A DNA stretch of 64,000 nucleotides, from the NCBI RefSeq assembly GCF_030317105.1, contig NZ_JASZYG010000011.1, forward strand, positions 1-64,000, given 5' to 3'. A program made the position numbers and the translations under genes. Positions 43,143 through 51,732 of the stretch are shown piece by piece. This DNA is from Variovorax brevis (GTDB lineage: Bacteria; Pseudomonadota; Gammaproteobacteria; Burkholderiales; Burkholderiaceae_C). A model generated the notes under the pieces. The model did no database searches. It was given only the letters and a program-made list of their open reading frames with translations, and was not told the DNA's origin. Positions within the stretch are counted from its first letter, which is position 1. The number at the start of each line of letters is the position of its first letter.

Positions 43143-44069
43143 CTATTGCAGAACTGCAGGCCACCTTCTTGTGGAGACAAGATCCCGAACCGTCTCGATG
43201 ACCATTTCAACGATGGCCGCAGCAGCAGGAGTCAGCGGGCGCGTCAAAGACGTTGCGCACACGACTGTGCGCGAGATTGTCGGGCGCTTTAGCGTCGACG
43301 CGTTCAGCCGGCCCTGCGCCACTTCGTCCGCAACGGCTCCCGGCGAAAGAATGGTATAGGCCATGCCTGCCTCGACGGCCTTTTTGATATTGGGCAGTGA
43401 ATCGACTTCGGCGATGACCTGAAGCGAGACACCCTCCGATAGGCAGGCGTCGTCGATGATCCGTCGCAGCCCGTGGTCCCGCCCCGGAAGAAGCAGGGGA
43501 AATCGTTGCAGGTCCTTCAACGCTGTCTGACGCGGCAAAGCTGTTTCCTTGCCTTGGGTCGATCCCACAAGACACAGCTTCTCACTCAGGACGGCACGTT
43601 GTGCCAGCCACGGTTCTTGTTGCATGGCAAATAACACGCTGAGGTCGAGGCGTCCTGCTTGCAACCATTCCTTGAGATAGCCGCTATGGCTTTCGACAAG
43701 TCGCAGCATGACCTGAGGATGGCGTCGGCGTGCTTCGGCAAGGATGGGCAACGTGGCCACCAATGCCACCGTTGTTGGCAGTCCCAGCACCACCTCTCCG
43801 ATCAGTTCAGCACCGGTGTGACGCACGGCGCTCTTGGCGCGCTCGACATCAGAAAGTATCACCCGCGCATGCTCCAAAAGCGTGCGTCCTGCGCTGGTGA
43901 GTTCCATCCCACGGCTCGATCGGGTGAACAGTTGCACCCCCAGTTCGGCTTCGAGCGCAGCCATGTGCTGGCTGAGCGCCGGTTGCGCCACATGGAGTTG
44001 CCCCGCTGCCTTGAGCAGGCTCCCGGCCTCACCGACCCCAATGAGGTATCTCAGTTGCCGAAGGTCCAT
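43143..44069 (-). CDS. LysR-family regulator of operon B
   Basis: The 308-residue LTTR starts at ATG 44069 (MDLRQLRYLIGVGEAGSLLK). The HTH includes LHVAQPALSQHMAALEAELG, and the effector domain begins near residue 90 (GEVVLGLPTTVALVATLPIL). It is divergent from operon B across an 89-base gap carrying a perfect dyad. It likely activates operon B in response to its organic acid substrate. Confidence 0.88.
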   Translation of the reverse strand: MDLRQLRYLIGVGEAGSLLKAAGQLHVAQPALSQHMAALEAELGVQLFTRSSRGMELTSAGRTLLEHARVILSDVERAKSAVRHTGAELIGEVVLGLPTTVALVATLPILAEARRRHPQVMLRLVESHSGYLKEWLQAGRLDLSVLFAMQQEPWLAQRAVLSEKLCLVGSTQGKETALPRQTALKDLQRFPLLLPGRDHGLRRIIDDACLSEGVSLQVIAEVDSLPNIKKAVEAGMAYTILSPGAVADEVAQGRLNASTLKRPTISRTVVCATSLTRPLTPAAAAIVEMVIETVRDLVSTRRWPAVLQ

Positions 44070-44088
44070 GTAGAACGATTCCTTATAG

Positions 44089-44101
44089 CTGGTAGTACCA
44101 G
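44089..44101. promoter_or_regulatory. LysR-type dyad between LysR and operon B
   Basis: CTGGTAGTACCAG is a perfect dyad around a central G in the divergent promoter region. It fits a LysR recognition site. Confidence 0.5.
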
Positions 44102-44158
44102 ATTGTATTTCCACGATAGCCAACGGGTGCCTACGATTCGCTCACTCAAGGAAACTCA

Positions 44159-45337
44159 ATGCAATCCGAATCCGATTCGCGACCCACCGATCAACGGCCC
44201 CTTGCCGATGTGAAAGTTGTCGATCTCTCCCGCCTGGTGGCCGGAAACATGCTGACGCATCTGCTCGCGGACCTCGGTGCGCGGGTGATCAAGGTGGAGC
44301 CTCCAGGCAAAGGCGACGAGTTGCGCGCCTGGCAGCGCAAGGGCGTCAGTACCTACTGGCTTGCGTACAGCAGGAACAAGGACAGTGTCTGCCTCGACCT
44401 TCGAAACACAGAAGATCAGAAAGCACTTCGAACCTTGCTGGGCGAAGCGGACATGCTGGTCGAGAACTTTCGTCCGGGCACGCTCGAACGGATGGGACTG
44501 GATCGCGCCACCTTGCAAGGCATCAATCCCAAACTGGTCGTCGTGCGCATCTCCGGGTGGGGGCAGACGGGCCTGTTTGCAGGCAAAGGAGGCTTCGGCT
44601 CCTTGATCGAGGCAATGAGCGGATTCGCTTCCATGAATGGCTTTGCCGACCGCCCGCCGGTCCTGCCGCCCTTTGCGATGGCGGACACGATCGCCGGAAC
44701 CTACGGAGCCGCCTTGGCGGTCGCTGCGCTGCACCGCCAGACGTCGTCCTCCGAGCCAACTGTTCAGGAGATCGACCTCTCGCTGTTTGAGCCACTCTTT
44801 TCGATGCTTGGGCCTCAGGCGGCGGAATTCCAGCTCAGTGGCGAGGTGACCGCGCGCTCAGGCAGCCGCTCGCCGACGCATGCACCGCGAAACGTCTACA
44901 AAACCAAGGACGATAAATGGGTGGCCCTGTCAGCTGGCATGGAAGGCACGCTGGCTCGCCTTTTTGAAGGAATCGGCTATCCCCAAGGTTTGCAGGATTC
45001 TCGATTCTCGACGCACGAGGCGCGCCTGACCAACATCGACGCCCTGGATCATCTTTTGCAAAGCTATCTGGCGCAGTTGGACCTGGCTGAAGCCCTTCAG
45101 TTCTTTGCAGACCGCGACATCACCGCAGGACAGGTGTGCGACATCAAGGATCTGCTGGACCATCCCTACGTCAAGGACCGGGAGATGCTTGTGCAGGCAC
45201 ATACCCCTGAAGGGGTGGCCGTTGCGATCCATGCGGCGCCCTACAAGATCAATGGTCAGCGGCCAGCGATCCGGCGCAGCGCCCCATCCTTGGGGCAGGA
45301 CAACGACAAGTGGCTCGGCGCCAGGGAGGTCGCATGA
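44159..45337 (+). CDS. Family III CoA-transferase (CaiB/BaiF), operon B
   Basis: The 392-residue CoA-transferase has VVDLSRLVAGNMLTHLLADL, VIKVEPPGKGDELRAW, SGWGQTGLFAGKGGFGSLIE and the catalytic Asp176 (FAMADTIAGTYGA). GGAAACTCA precedes ATG 44159. It overlaps the CitE-like lyase gene by four bases, so the two are made together, and the acid activated here is the lyase substrate. The family resembles L-carnitine and itaconate/malate CoA-transferases; the acid itself is not determined. Confidence 0.85.
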   Translation: MQSESDSRPTDQRPLADVKVVDLSRLVAGNMLTHLLADLGARVIKVEPPGKGDELRAWQRKGVSTYWLAYSRNKDSVCLDLRNTEDQKALRTLLGEADMLVENFRPGTLERMGLDRATLQGINPKLVVVRISGWGQTGLFAGKGGFGSLIEAMSGFASMNGFADRPPVLPPFAMADTIAGTYGAALAVAALHRQTSSSEPTVQEIDLSLFEPLFSMLGPQAAEFQLSGEVTARSGSRSPTHAPRNVYKTKDDKWVALSAGMEGTLARLFEGIGYPQGLQDSRFSTHEARLTNIDALDHLLQSYLAQLDLAEALQFFADRDITAGQVCDIKDLLDHPYVKDREMLVQAHTPEGVAVAIHAAPYKINGQRPAIRRSAPSLGQDNDKWLGAREVA

Positions 45338-46206
45338 CTTCCCAACTGAGAAGGTCCTTCCTTTTTGTGCCAGCCGCGAACGAGCGGCTCTTGAAGAGTG
45401 CGATCAGCAAGCCAGCGGACGTGGTCATCCTCGATCTGGAGGACGGCACACATTCCTCACAAAAGGAGGCTGCACGAGCCGCGCTGGCCGCGTCGATTGC
45501 CCTGTTGAGTGACGCCGGCAAGGGTGCGGCGGTGCGCATCAACAGCGGCATGAATGCCGCTGTGACCGATCTGCGCGCCGCTGTGAGGCCCGGATTGGAC
45601 GTGGTCCTGTTGCCCAAGGTCGAACACGCGCGTGATGTTCAGTTGCTTTCCGAAGTCATCGCCGAACTCGAGGCTGCCGCAGGCGTCGAGGCTGGACATG
45701 TCCGCTTCCTGATTCAAATCGAAAGTGCTGTCGCTCTTCCTCGCCTCTATGAGATTGCCAGTGCTGATCCACGGGTCATGGGAATGATGTTGGGCAGTGA
45801 GGATTTCAGTCTGGATTGCGGCGGATTGCCAACCCCCGAGGCGCTCATGGCGCCAAGCCTGATGCTGCTCTACGCAGCGCGCGCAGCCAGGATTCAGCCA
45901 ATCGGCTTTGTTGGATCCATTGCGGAACTGGGCGAACCCGAAGAGTTCCGCAGAAAGCTCGACCAGGCGCGATCGCTCGGCTTCCGTGGTGCCGTGGTGG
46001 TGCACCCGAAGTTTGTGGATGCAATCAACGAGTGCTACACCGCGAGCCCCGATCAGATCACTCGCGCACGCAGGATCGTCAGCGAATTCGAGGCTGCCGA
46101 TGCGCAGGGGCTCGGTGCGATTCGCGTCGACGGAACCATGATCGACAAGCCCGTCTACATGCGCGCACTCGCCTTGCTCGACGCAAGCCAAGCTGCAGCT
46201 TCCTGA
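45334..46206 (+). CDS. CitE/HpcH-family acyl-CoA lyase, operon B
   Basis: The 290-residue lyase starts at ATG 45334, overlapping the CoA-transferase stop (ATGA). It has RRSFLFVPAANERLLKSAIS, VVILDLEDGTH, the metal Glu in FLIQIESAVALPRL, a second acidic ligand in MLGSEDFSLDCGG and AVVVHPKFVDAINE. It belongs to the same family as the operon A lyase but is clearly divergent, so the substrate likely differs: a malyl-, citramalyl- or related 3-hydroxyacyl-CoA. Confidence 0.82.
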   Translation: MTSQLRRSFLFVPAANERLLKSAISKPADVVILDLEDGTHSSQKEAARAALAASIALLSDAGKGAAVRINSGMNAAVTDLRAAVRPGLDVVLLPKVEHARDVQLLSEVIAELEAAAGVEAGHVRFLIQIESAVALPRLYEIASADPRVMGMMLGSEDFSLDCGGLPTPEALMAPSLMLLYAARAARIQPIGFVGSIAELGEPEEFRRKLDQARSLGFRGAVVVHPKFVDAINECYTASPDQITRARRIVSEFEAADAQGLGAIRVDGTMIDKPVYMRALALLDASQAAAS

Positions 46207-46233
46207 AAACTCAGTCAAGGTATCGGAGACAAC

Positions 46234-47199
46234 ATGATCACCAAACGCAACTTCTGTCTGGCCAGCCTCGCTTGTGCAATGGCACCGGCCTGGGCTGAGT
46301 CGTTCTATCCTTCAAAGCCCGTGGTCATCATCGTGCCGCAGGCACCAGGGGGCACCAACGACGCCGTGGGCCGCATCATCGCGCAGAAGCTGACCGAGCA
46401 GATGGGGCAATCGTTCGTGGTCGACAACCGCGCCGGGGCAGGGGGAAACATAGGCACGCAGGTTGCCGGGGCGGCTGCGAAGGACGGCTATACGCTCTTG
46501 CTGACGATCAGCAGTACGCAGGCCATCAATCCCTGGCTCTACAAGAAAGTTCCCTTCGACCCGGTCAAGGACTTCGAGCCGATCGCCTCGGTGGGTGTGG
46601 TCCCCAACGTCCTCGTCGTGAACCCTGCCTTTCCGGCGAAAAGCATGTCCGAGTTTGTCAAGGTGGTGAGGGACCACAACCCACCGTACCAGTACGCGTC
46701 GGCCGGCAACGGATCCCTCAACCACCTGCTCGGTGAGATGCTCAATCAGAAGGCGGGACTTCAACTGGCGCACATTCCCTACAAGGGAATTGCACCAGCG
46801 TTGAACGACGTCTTGGGCGGTCAGGTACCCATGGCCTTTGCCAGCCTGCCTTCTTGCATTCAACACATCCGTGCCGGTCGTCTGCGCGCCTTGGGCGTGA
46901 GTTCGTCGAAGCGTTCTCCATCCTTGCCGGACGTGCCAGCCATTGCAGAGGTCGTTCCAGGATTCTCTGGGGAGCTATGGGTCGGCTTCTTCGCTCCCGC
47001 AGGCGTTTCCAAGCCAATCATCCAGCGATTGGTGACGGAGATCGAGAAGGCATCCGGGGCGCCCGACGTGCTTGAAAAGTTCAAGGGATTGGGCGTGCAG
47101 CGCCTGCCGGGAGGGCCCGACGTGCTCGCCATGATGCTCAAGGAGGACTTGGCCACTTGGGGTCCGATCGTCAAGACCTCGGGCGCCAACGTCGATTGA
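46234..47199 (+). CDS. Bug-family (TctC) periplasmic receptor, operon B
   Basis: The 321-residue receptor has the signal MITKRNFCLASLACAMAPAW before the mature ESFYPSKPVVIIVPQAPGGT. It has DNRAGAGGNIGTQVAG and IPYKGIAPALNDVLGGQVPM. A GGAGA precedes the ATG. It closes operon B and ends seven bases before the convergent LysR stop. It probably delivers the operon B substrate to a TctAB-type permease encoded elsewhere. Confidence 0.87.
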   Translation: MITKRNFCLASLACAMAPAWAESFYPSKPVVIIVPQAPGGTNDAVGRIIAQKLTEQMGQSFVVDNRAGAGGNIGTQVAGAAAKDGYTLLLTISSTQAINPWLYKKVPFDPVKDFEPIASVGVVPNVLVVNPAFPAKSMSEFVKVVRDHNPPYQYASAGNGSLNHLLGEMLNQKAGLQLAHIPYKGIAPALNDVLGGQVPMAFASLPSCIQHIRAGRLRALGVSSSKRSPSLPDVPAIAEVVPGFSGELWVGFFAPAGVSKPIIQRLVTEIEKASGAPDVLEKFKGLGVQRLPGGPDVLAMMLKEDLATWGPIVKTSGANVD

Positions 47200-47206
47200 G
47201 TGCCCG

Positions 47207-48124
47207 CTACGCACCTTCCTGAGCGGGGCGCAGGTGGTCAACCATCACCCTTGCGGCAGCGGACAGCGGGCGTTCAGAACTGTATCCAAGTAGCAGTCTC
47301 CGATGCGCCCATGCGTCGGTGAGGCGCACCGCCTTCAGCTTTCGGGGGCCAAGTACTTCCTGGCATGCGGCCAGTGGCATGACGCCCACTCCAAGCCTGG
47401 CGGCAATCATCTGGCTCATTGCGTCGAAGCTGCGGACCTGCACACGCAGCCTCAAGGGACGCCCGGCGTCGGCTGCGGCTCTCGAAGTAAGTTCCAGCAG
47501 GGAGCTGCCCCGATTGAGGCCGACAAAATAGTGTTCCAGGCACTCAGCAAAAGCAATCCTCCGCGCCTTCGCCATAGGGTGTGACTTCGAGCACAGCAGG
47601 ACGAGCTCGTCGTCGCGAAACGGCAAGACGGTGAGCCCGTCTGCGGGCGTGCCCTCTGCAAATACACCAATGTCTGCCAGGCTATCCAGTAGGGCTCTCA
47701 CGATGTCCCCGCTCAGTTGCTCCTCGATGTCCACCCGGATTCCCGGCTGAAGTTCCATGAAGTTCCATAGGACGGTCGGCAGAAATTCCGTGAGCGCGGA
47801 CATGTTCGCCCACAGGCGCACGTGCCCGCGGTATCCCTCGGAGAAATCCGCCAACTCGGCGCCGAAGAGTTCGAACCCCTGCAAAAGGCGGATGGCATGC
47901 TGCACTGCGACATGACCTGCGGGCGTAACAGTCACGCCCTGAACGCTTCGCTCCAGTAGCTGGGCTCCTGCGGTTGCTTCGAACTCGCTAAGCCGCCTGC
48001 TCGCTGCCGAGAGCGCAAGGTGACATTGCGCCGCGCCTTTGGTGATGCTTCCGGTTTGCACGACCGCGGAGAAAAGTCGAAGCGTCACGAAATCGACGCG
48101 CGCCGGGTTGATGACGGTCTTCAT
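47207..48124 (-). CDS. LysR-family regulator of operon C
   Basis: The 305-residue LTTR starts at ATG 48124. The HTH reads FVTLRLFSAVVQTGSITKGA then HLALSAASRRLSEFEATAGA. The effector domain starts at GHVRLWANMSALTEFLPTVL. It is divergent from operon C over 115 bases that contain TTCGCATTCTGCGAA. Its length and domain order are normal. It likely controls operon C. Confidence 0.87.
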   Translation of the reverse strand: MKTVINPARVDFVTLRLFSAVVQTGSITKGAAQCHLALSAASRRLSEFEATAGAQLLERSVQGVTVTPAGHVAVQHAIRLLQGFELFGAELADFSEGYRGHVRLWANMSALTEFLPTVLWNFMELQPGIRVDIEEQLSGDIVRALLDSLADIGVFAEGTPADGLTVLPFRDDELVLLCSKSHPMAKARRIAFAECLEHYFVGLNRGSSLLELTSRAAADAGRPLRLRVQVRSFDAMSQMIAARLGVGVMPLAACQEVLGPRKLKAVRLTDAWAHRRLLLGYSSERPLSAAARVMVDHLRPAQEGA

Positions 48125-48141
48125 ATCGGGTTTCTACGAGC

Positions 48142-48156
48142 TTCGCATTCTGCGAA
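48142..48156. promoter_or_regulatory. LysR-type dyad between LysR and operon C
   Basis: TTCGCATTCTGCGAA is a perfect 6-bp inverted repeat with a 3-base spacer, 18 bases upstream of the LysR start. It also satisfies the T-N11-A rule. Confidence 0.55.
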
Positions 48157-48239
48157 GGATACATGCCCACACAGCAATTCCTCCTCTGCCCGGCTCGAAA
48201 TTAGATTCAGGTCTCGACAAGTTTTAAAGAGACAGAGAC

Positions 48240-49397
48240 ATGAAAGCACTGCAAGGCCTGAAGGTCCTGGAACTGGGACAACTGATCGCCGGCCCCTTTG
48301 CCGGCAAGACGCTCGCCGAGTTTGGCGCCGACGTCATCAAGGTGGAACCTGCCGGTGTAGGCGATCCACTTCGCAAATGGCGCCTCCTGCGCGACGGCAC
48401 CTCTGTTTGGTGGGAAGTCCAGTCGCGCAACAAGCGCTCCGTCTGTCTTGATCTGCGTAGGCCTGAAGGACAGGACGCGGTTCGGTCATTGGCCAAGGAG
48501 GCTGACGTCCTCATCGAGAACTTCAAGCCCGGAACACTGGAAGGCTGGGGACTGGGATGGGAGCAGCTGCACGCCCTGAATCCAGGCTTGATCATGCTGC
48601 GCATATCGGGATACGGCCAGACCGGTCCGTATCGGGACAAACCTGGATTCGGGGTGCTTGGTGAGGCCATGGGCGGGCTGCGTCATCTCACCGGCGAGCC
48701 CGGTCGCGTACCGGTGCGCGTCGGGGTCTCGCTCGGTGACACCCTGGCCGCGCTGCACGGCGTCATCGGGGTTCTCACTGCACTGCACCACCGCACCGCG
48801 CATGGCGGCGAAGGGCAGTTTATCGACGTCGCGCTGTACGAGTCGGTCTTCAACGTGATGGAAAGCCTTGTGCCCGAACACGACGCGTTTGGCGCTGTTC
48901 GCGAGCGCGCTGGCAGCGCGTTGCCCGGCATCGCGCCGACCAATGCATACCGCTGCAATGACGGCCAGTACGTGCTCGTGGCCGGAAACGGGGACAGCAT
49001 ATTCCGGCGCCTGATGCGCGCCATCAATCGGCCGGACCTGGAGACCGATCGGGAACTTGCCCACAACGACGGGCGCGTGCTGCGAGTGGAGGAAATCGAT
49101 GCAGCGATCGAAGCGTGGACCCGCACGCGCAGCCGGGACGAGGTGCTCGCAGTACTCGATGGCGCAGGCGTTCCGGTGGGCCGTATCTATTCCGTTGCGG
49201 ACATCGCTTCCGACCCGCAATACCTCGCCCGCGAAATGATCGTCGAGTCGCCAACTTCCGACGGTCGATCGCTCAAGGTCCCCGGGGTGGTGCCGAAGCT
49301 CAGCGCTACTCCAGGAGCCATTGCCCACGCGGCTCCGCGCCTGGGACAGCACACCGATGAACTGCTGCGTGGCGGTTGGCCGACCCGCTCGTCCTGA
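48240..49397 (+). CDS. Family III CoA-transferase (CaiB/BaiF), operon C
   Basis: The 385-residue enzyme has LKVLELGQLIAGPFAGKTLA, VIKVEPAGVGDPLRKW, SGYGQTGPYRDKPGFG and catalytic Asp167 (VSLGDTLAALHG). It opens operon C and is followed after 22 bases by an HMG-CoA-lyase-like gene. A CoA-transferase plus HMG-CoA lyase pair suggests activation and cleavage of 3-hydroxy-3-methylglutarate or a close analogue. The substrate assignment is inference. Confidence 0.85.
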   Translation: MKALQGLKVLELGQLIAGPFAGKTLAEFGADVIKVEPAGVGDPLRKWRLLRDGTSVWWEVQSRNKRSVCLDLRRPEGQDAVRSLAKEADVLIENFKPGTLEGWGLGWEQLHALNPGLIMLRISGYGQTGPYRDKPGFGVLGEAMGGLRHLTGEPGRVPVRVGVSLGDTLAALHGVIGVLTALHHRTAHGGEGQFIDVALYESVFNVMESLVPEHDAFGAVRERAGSALPGIAPTNAYRCNDGQYVLVAGNGDSIFRRLMRAINRPDLETDRELAHNDGRVLRVEEIDAAIEAWTRTRSRDEVLAVLDGAGVPVGRIYSVADIASDPQYLAREMIVESPTSDGRSLKVPGVVPKLSATPGAIAHAAPRLGQHTDELLRGGWPTRSS

Positions 49398-49419
49398 TAT
49401 TTCAACGCTGAGGATCTCA

Positions 49420-50406
49420 ATGAAAAACGGAAACAACACGCGACTGCTCATCAACGAAGTTGCAACTCGCGATGGCTTCCAGATGGAAAGCCATTTCATC
49501 CCGACCAATGACAAGGTTGCTCTCATCGATGCCTTGAGCGGCCTGGGCTACGCGAAGATCGAAGTCACCTCGTTCACTTCGCCCAAGGCGATTCCAGCCC
49601 TGCGGGATGGCGAAGAGGTGATGGGGCGAATCGCGCGTCAACCCGGTGTGATCTACACCGCACTTGTGCCCAACGTGCGTGGCGCCGAACGCGCGCTCGA
49701 CGTGAAGATCGACGAGTTCAACATCGTGATGTCGACCAGCGAGACGCACAACCTGAGCAACCTGAGGATGACACGTGAGCAGTCGTTCTCCCAGCTGGCG
49801 GAAGTCATCGCGATTGCCCAGCAAGCAAGCGTTCCCGTCAACGTGTCGCTGTCGTGTGTGTTTGGCTGCCCCATGGAAGGGGAGGTGCCTCTCGAGACTG
49901 TGTTGAGCTGGATCCATCGCTTTGCCGAACGGGGCGTCGCAGGCATCACGCTGTGCGACACGACTGGCATGGCCTATCCGACGCAAGTGGACGTGCTGTG
50001 CAGGACCGTCATGGAGCGCCATCCCGAGCTCGACTTCACGGCTCACTTTCACAACACCCGGGCCATGGGACTGGTCAACAGCGTCGCTGCCGTCGAGGCG
50101 GGTGTGCGCCGCTTCGACATGTCGCTGGGCGGCATCGGCGGCTGCCCCTATGCACCAGGAGCGACCGGCAACGTCGCCACAGAAGACGTTGTGCACATGC
50201 TGCAGTGCATGGGCTACGACACGGGCATGGATCTCGATGGATTGATCAATGCAGCCGGCGAAGTGGGGCGCCTGGTGCAGCATGAGCTCCCCAGCCAGCT
50301 GCCGCGCGCTGGGCATCGCCTGGCTCGGCACCAGCCGCCTGCGGATTTCGCGGAGATCGCCGCACGCGCTGCTGCCAAGAGCGAAGGCAAGGAGGTGCGG
50401 GCGTGA
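49420..50406 (+). CDS. Hydroxymethylglutaryl-CoA lyase-like enzyme
   Basis: The 328-residue HMGL-like TIM barrel has NEVATRDGFQ (canonical enzymes have PRDG; Arg and Asp are kept), TSFTSPKAIPALRDGEEVM, metal His residues in DFTAHFHNTRAMG and the glycine loop GGCPYAPGATGNVATED with its active-site Cys. HMG-CoA lyase cleaves HMG-CoA to acetyl-CoA and acetoacetate; related enzymes cleave other 3-hydroxy-3-methyl acyl-CoAs. The start is ATG 49420. It overlaps the VOC gene by four bases (GTGA). Confidence 0.83.
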   Translation: MKNGNNTRLLINEVATRDGFQMESHFIPTNDKVALIDALSGLGYAKIEVTSFTSPKAIPALRDGEEVMGRIARQPGVIYTALVPNVRGAERALDVKIDEFNIVMSTSETHNLSNLRMTREQSFSQLAEVIAIAQQASVPVNVSLSCVFGCPMEGEVPLETVLSWIHRFAERGVAGITLCDTTGMAYPTQVDVLCRTVMERHPELDFTAHFHNTRAMGLVNSVAAVEAGVRRFDMSLGGIGGCPYAPGATGNVATEDVVHMLQCMGYDTGMDLDGLINAAGEVGRLVQHELPSQLPRAGHRLARHQPPADFAEIAARAAAKSEGKEVRA

Positions 50407-50783
50407 TCGATCATCTTGACCACCTCGTGCTCACCACTGTCGACGAGAAGGCGTGCGTCAGCTTCTACGTCGACGGGCTGGGCATGACCCTCGAAACCTT
50501 TGGCGCCGCCCGCAAGGCATTCCGGTTTGGCAACCAGAAGATCAACCTGCACGTCAAGGGCAATGAGTTCGAGCCCAAAGCCCATACGCCAGTTCCAGGC
50601 GCATTGGACCTTTGCTTCATCGCAAGCAAACCGCTGGACGCCGTGATCAGTGAGCTCCAACAAAAAGGCTTGCAGATCGTCGAAGGCCCGGTCATGCGCA
50701 CGGGCGCCGTTTCTCCTATCCGTTCCATCTACCTGCGCGATCCGGACTTGAACCTGATCGAAGTCTCGGAGATTGCAAAATGA
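50403..50783 (+). CDS. VOC-family (glyoxalase/bleomycin resistance fold) protein
   Basis: The 126-residue single-domain VOC protein starts with GTG 50403 and begins IDHLDHLVLTTVDEKACVSF, a beta-alpha-beta-beta-beta start with the first metal His in DHLVL. FRFGNQKINLHVKG provides a second His, and IYLRDPDLNLIEVSE is the standard end with a metal Glu. Members are metal-dependent lyases, dioxygenases or epimerases. Coupled at both ends by 4-base overlaps (GTGA and ATGA), it must act in the operon C pathway. An epimerase or lyase role is possible. Confidence 0.8.
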   Translation: MIDHLDHLVLTTVDEKACVSFYVDGLGMTLETFGAARKAFRFGNQKINLHVKGNEFEPKAHTPVPGALDLCFIASKPLDAVISELQQKGLQIVEGPVMRTGAVSPIRSIYLRDPDLNLIEVSEIAK

Positions 50784-51706
50784 AAGTTGTCTTCCTCGAC
50801 GCGGCGACCTTGCCGCAGCGTCTCGAATTTGATCCGGCGTATGACATCGACTACCGCGCCTATGACTCGACGTCGGCTCCTGATGTTGGCGAGCGCATCG
50901 CGGGTGCGACGGTTGTCATCACCAACAAGGTCAAGCTGGGCGCCGAAGTCCTTCGGGCCGTTCCAAACCTGAGACTCGTGGCTGTCGCCGCAGCTGGGAC
51001 GGACAACATCGATGTCGAGGCTGCGCAAGAGCTGGGCATCCGCGTTCAGAACGTCCCTGACTACGGAAGCGAATCGGTCGCAGAGCATGCCATTGCGACG
51101 CTGTTCGCCATTCGCCGGCAGATTCTGATCTATGCGGCGGCAGCGAAAGACGGCAGATGGACCGCTTCCAGCCATTTTTGCTGGACGGGCCCAACGATCA
51201 AGGATCTTGGTGGTTCGCGCTTTGGCGTAGTCGGCCGTGGGCGCATCGGCGAAGCCGCGGCAAGGCTCGCGCGCGGCGTTGGCATGACGGTGCACTTTGC
51301 AGAAACGCCGGGGTTTCCACTTAAGGAAGATGAACTTCCCTTGGATCAGATCCTCGCGGAATCCGATGCCATCACTCTGCATCTGCCGCTGACGCCTGAG
51401 ACGAAGGGCCTGATCAATGCCGAGTCGTTGAAGCGCATGAAAGCTGGCGGGGTGCTGATCAATACCGGTCGTGGGGCCTTGGTTGACCCGCTGGCCCTGG
51501 CCAACGCTTTGCGTAGTGGCGCCGTCGCCGGTGCGGCCATCGATGTGCTGGAGACCGAGCCGCCGCCAAGCGATCACCCCCTGCTCGATCCCACGATTCC
51601 CAACCTGGTCCTGACACCTCACGTTGCCTGGGCGAGCGACCGTGCGCAAGCCAGGTTGGCTTCTCGGCTGCAGGACCTGGTTCTGGAAGCGGCAAGTCGC
51701 TATTAA
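50780..51706 (+). CDS. D-isomer-specific 2-hydroxyacid dehydrogenase
   Basis: The 308-residue dehydrogenase has the NAD-binding motif GRGRIG (152-157), catalytic Arg230 (LINTGRGALVDPLALA), a Glu in DVLETEPP (about 259) and the catalytic His280 (LTPHVAWAS). SESVAEHAIATLFAIRRQIL is also typical of the family. It reduces a 2-keto acid or oxidises a D-2-hydroxy acid. ATGA overlap couples it to the VOC gene. In operon C it may convert a 2-oxo acid product. Confidence 0.85.
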   Translation: MKVVFLDAATLPQRLEFDPAYDIDYRAYDSTSAPDVGERIAGATVVITNKVKLGAEVLRAVPNLRLVAVAAAGTDNIDVEAAQELGIRVQNVPDYGSESVAEHAIATLFAIRRQILIYAAAAKDGRWTASSHFCWTGPTIKDLGGSRFGVVGRGRIGEAAARLARGVGMTVHFAETPGFPLKEDELPLDQILAESDAITLHLPLTPETKGLINAESLKRMKAGGVLINTGRGALVDPLALANALRSGAVAGAAIDVLETEPPPSDHPLLDPTIPNLVLTPHVAWASDRAQARLASRLQDLVLEAASRY

Positions 51707-51732
51707 CGCAAATTTCAACGGAGACACACATC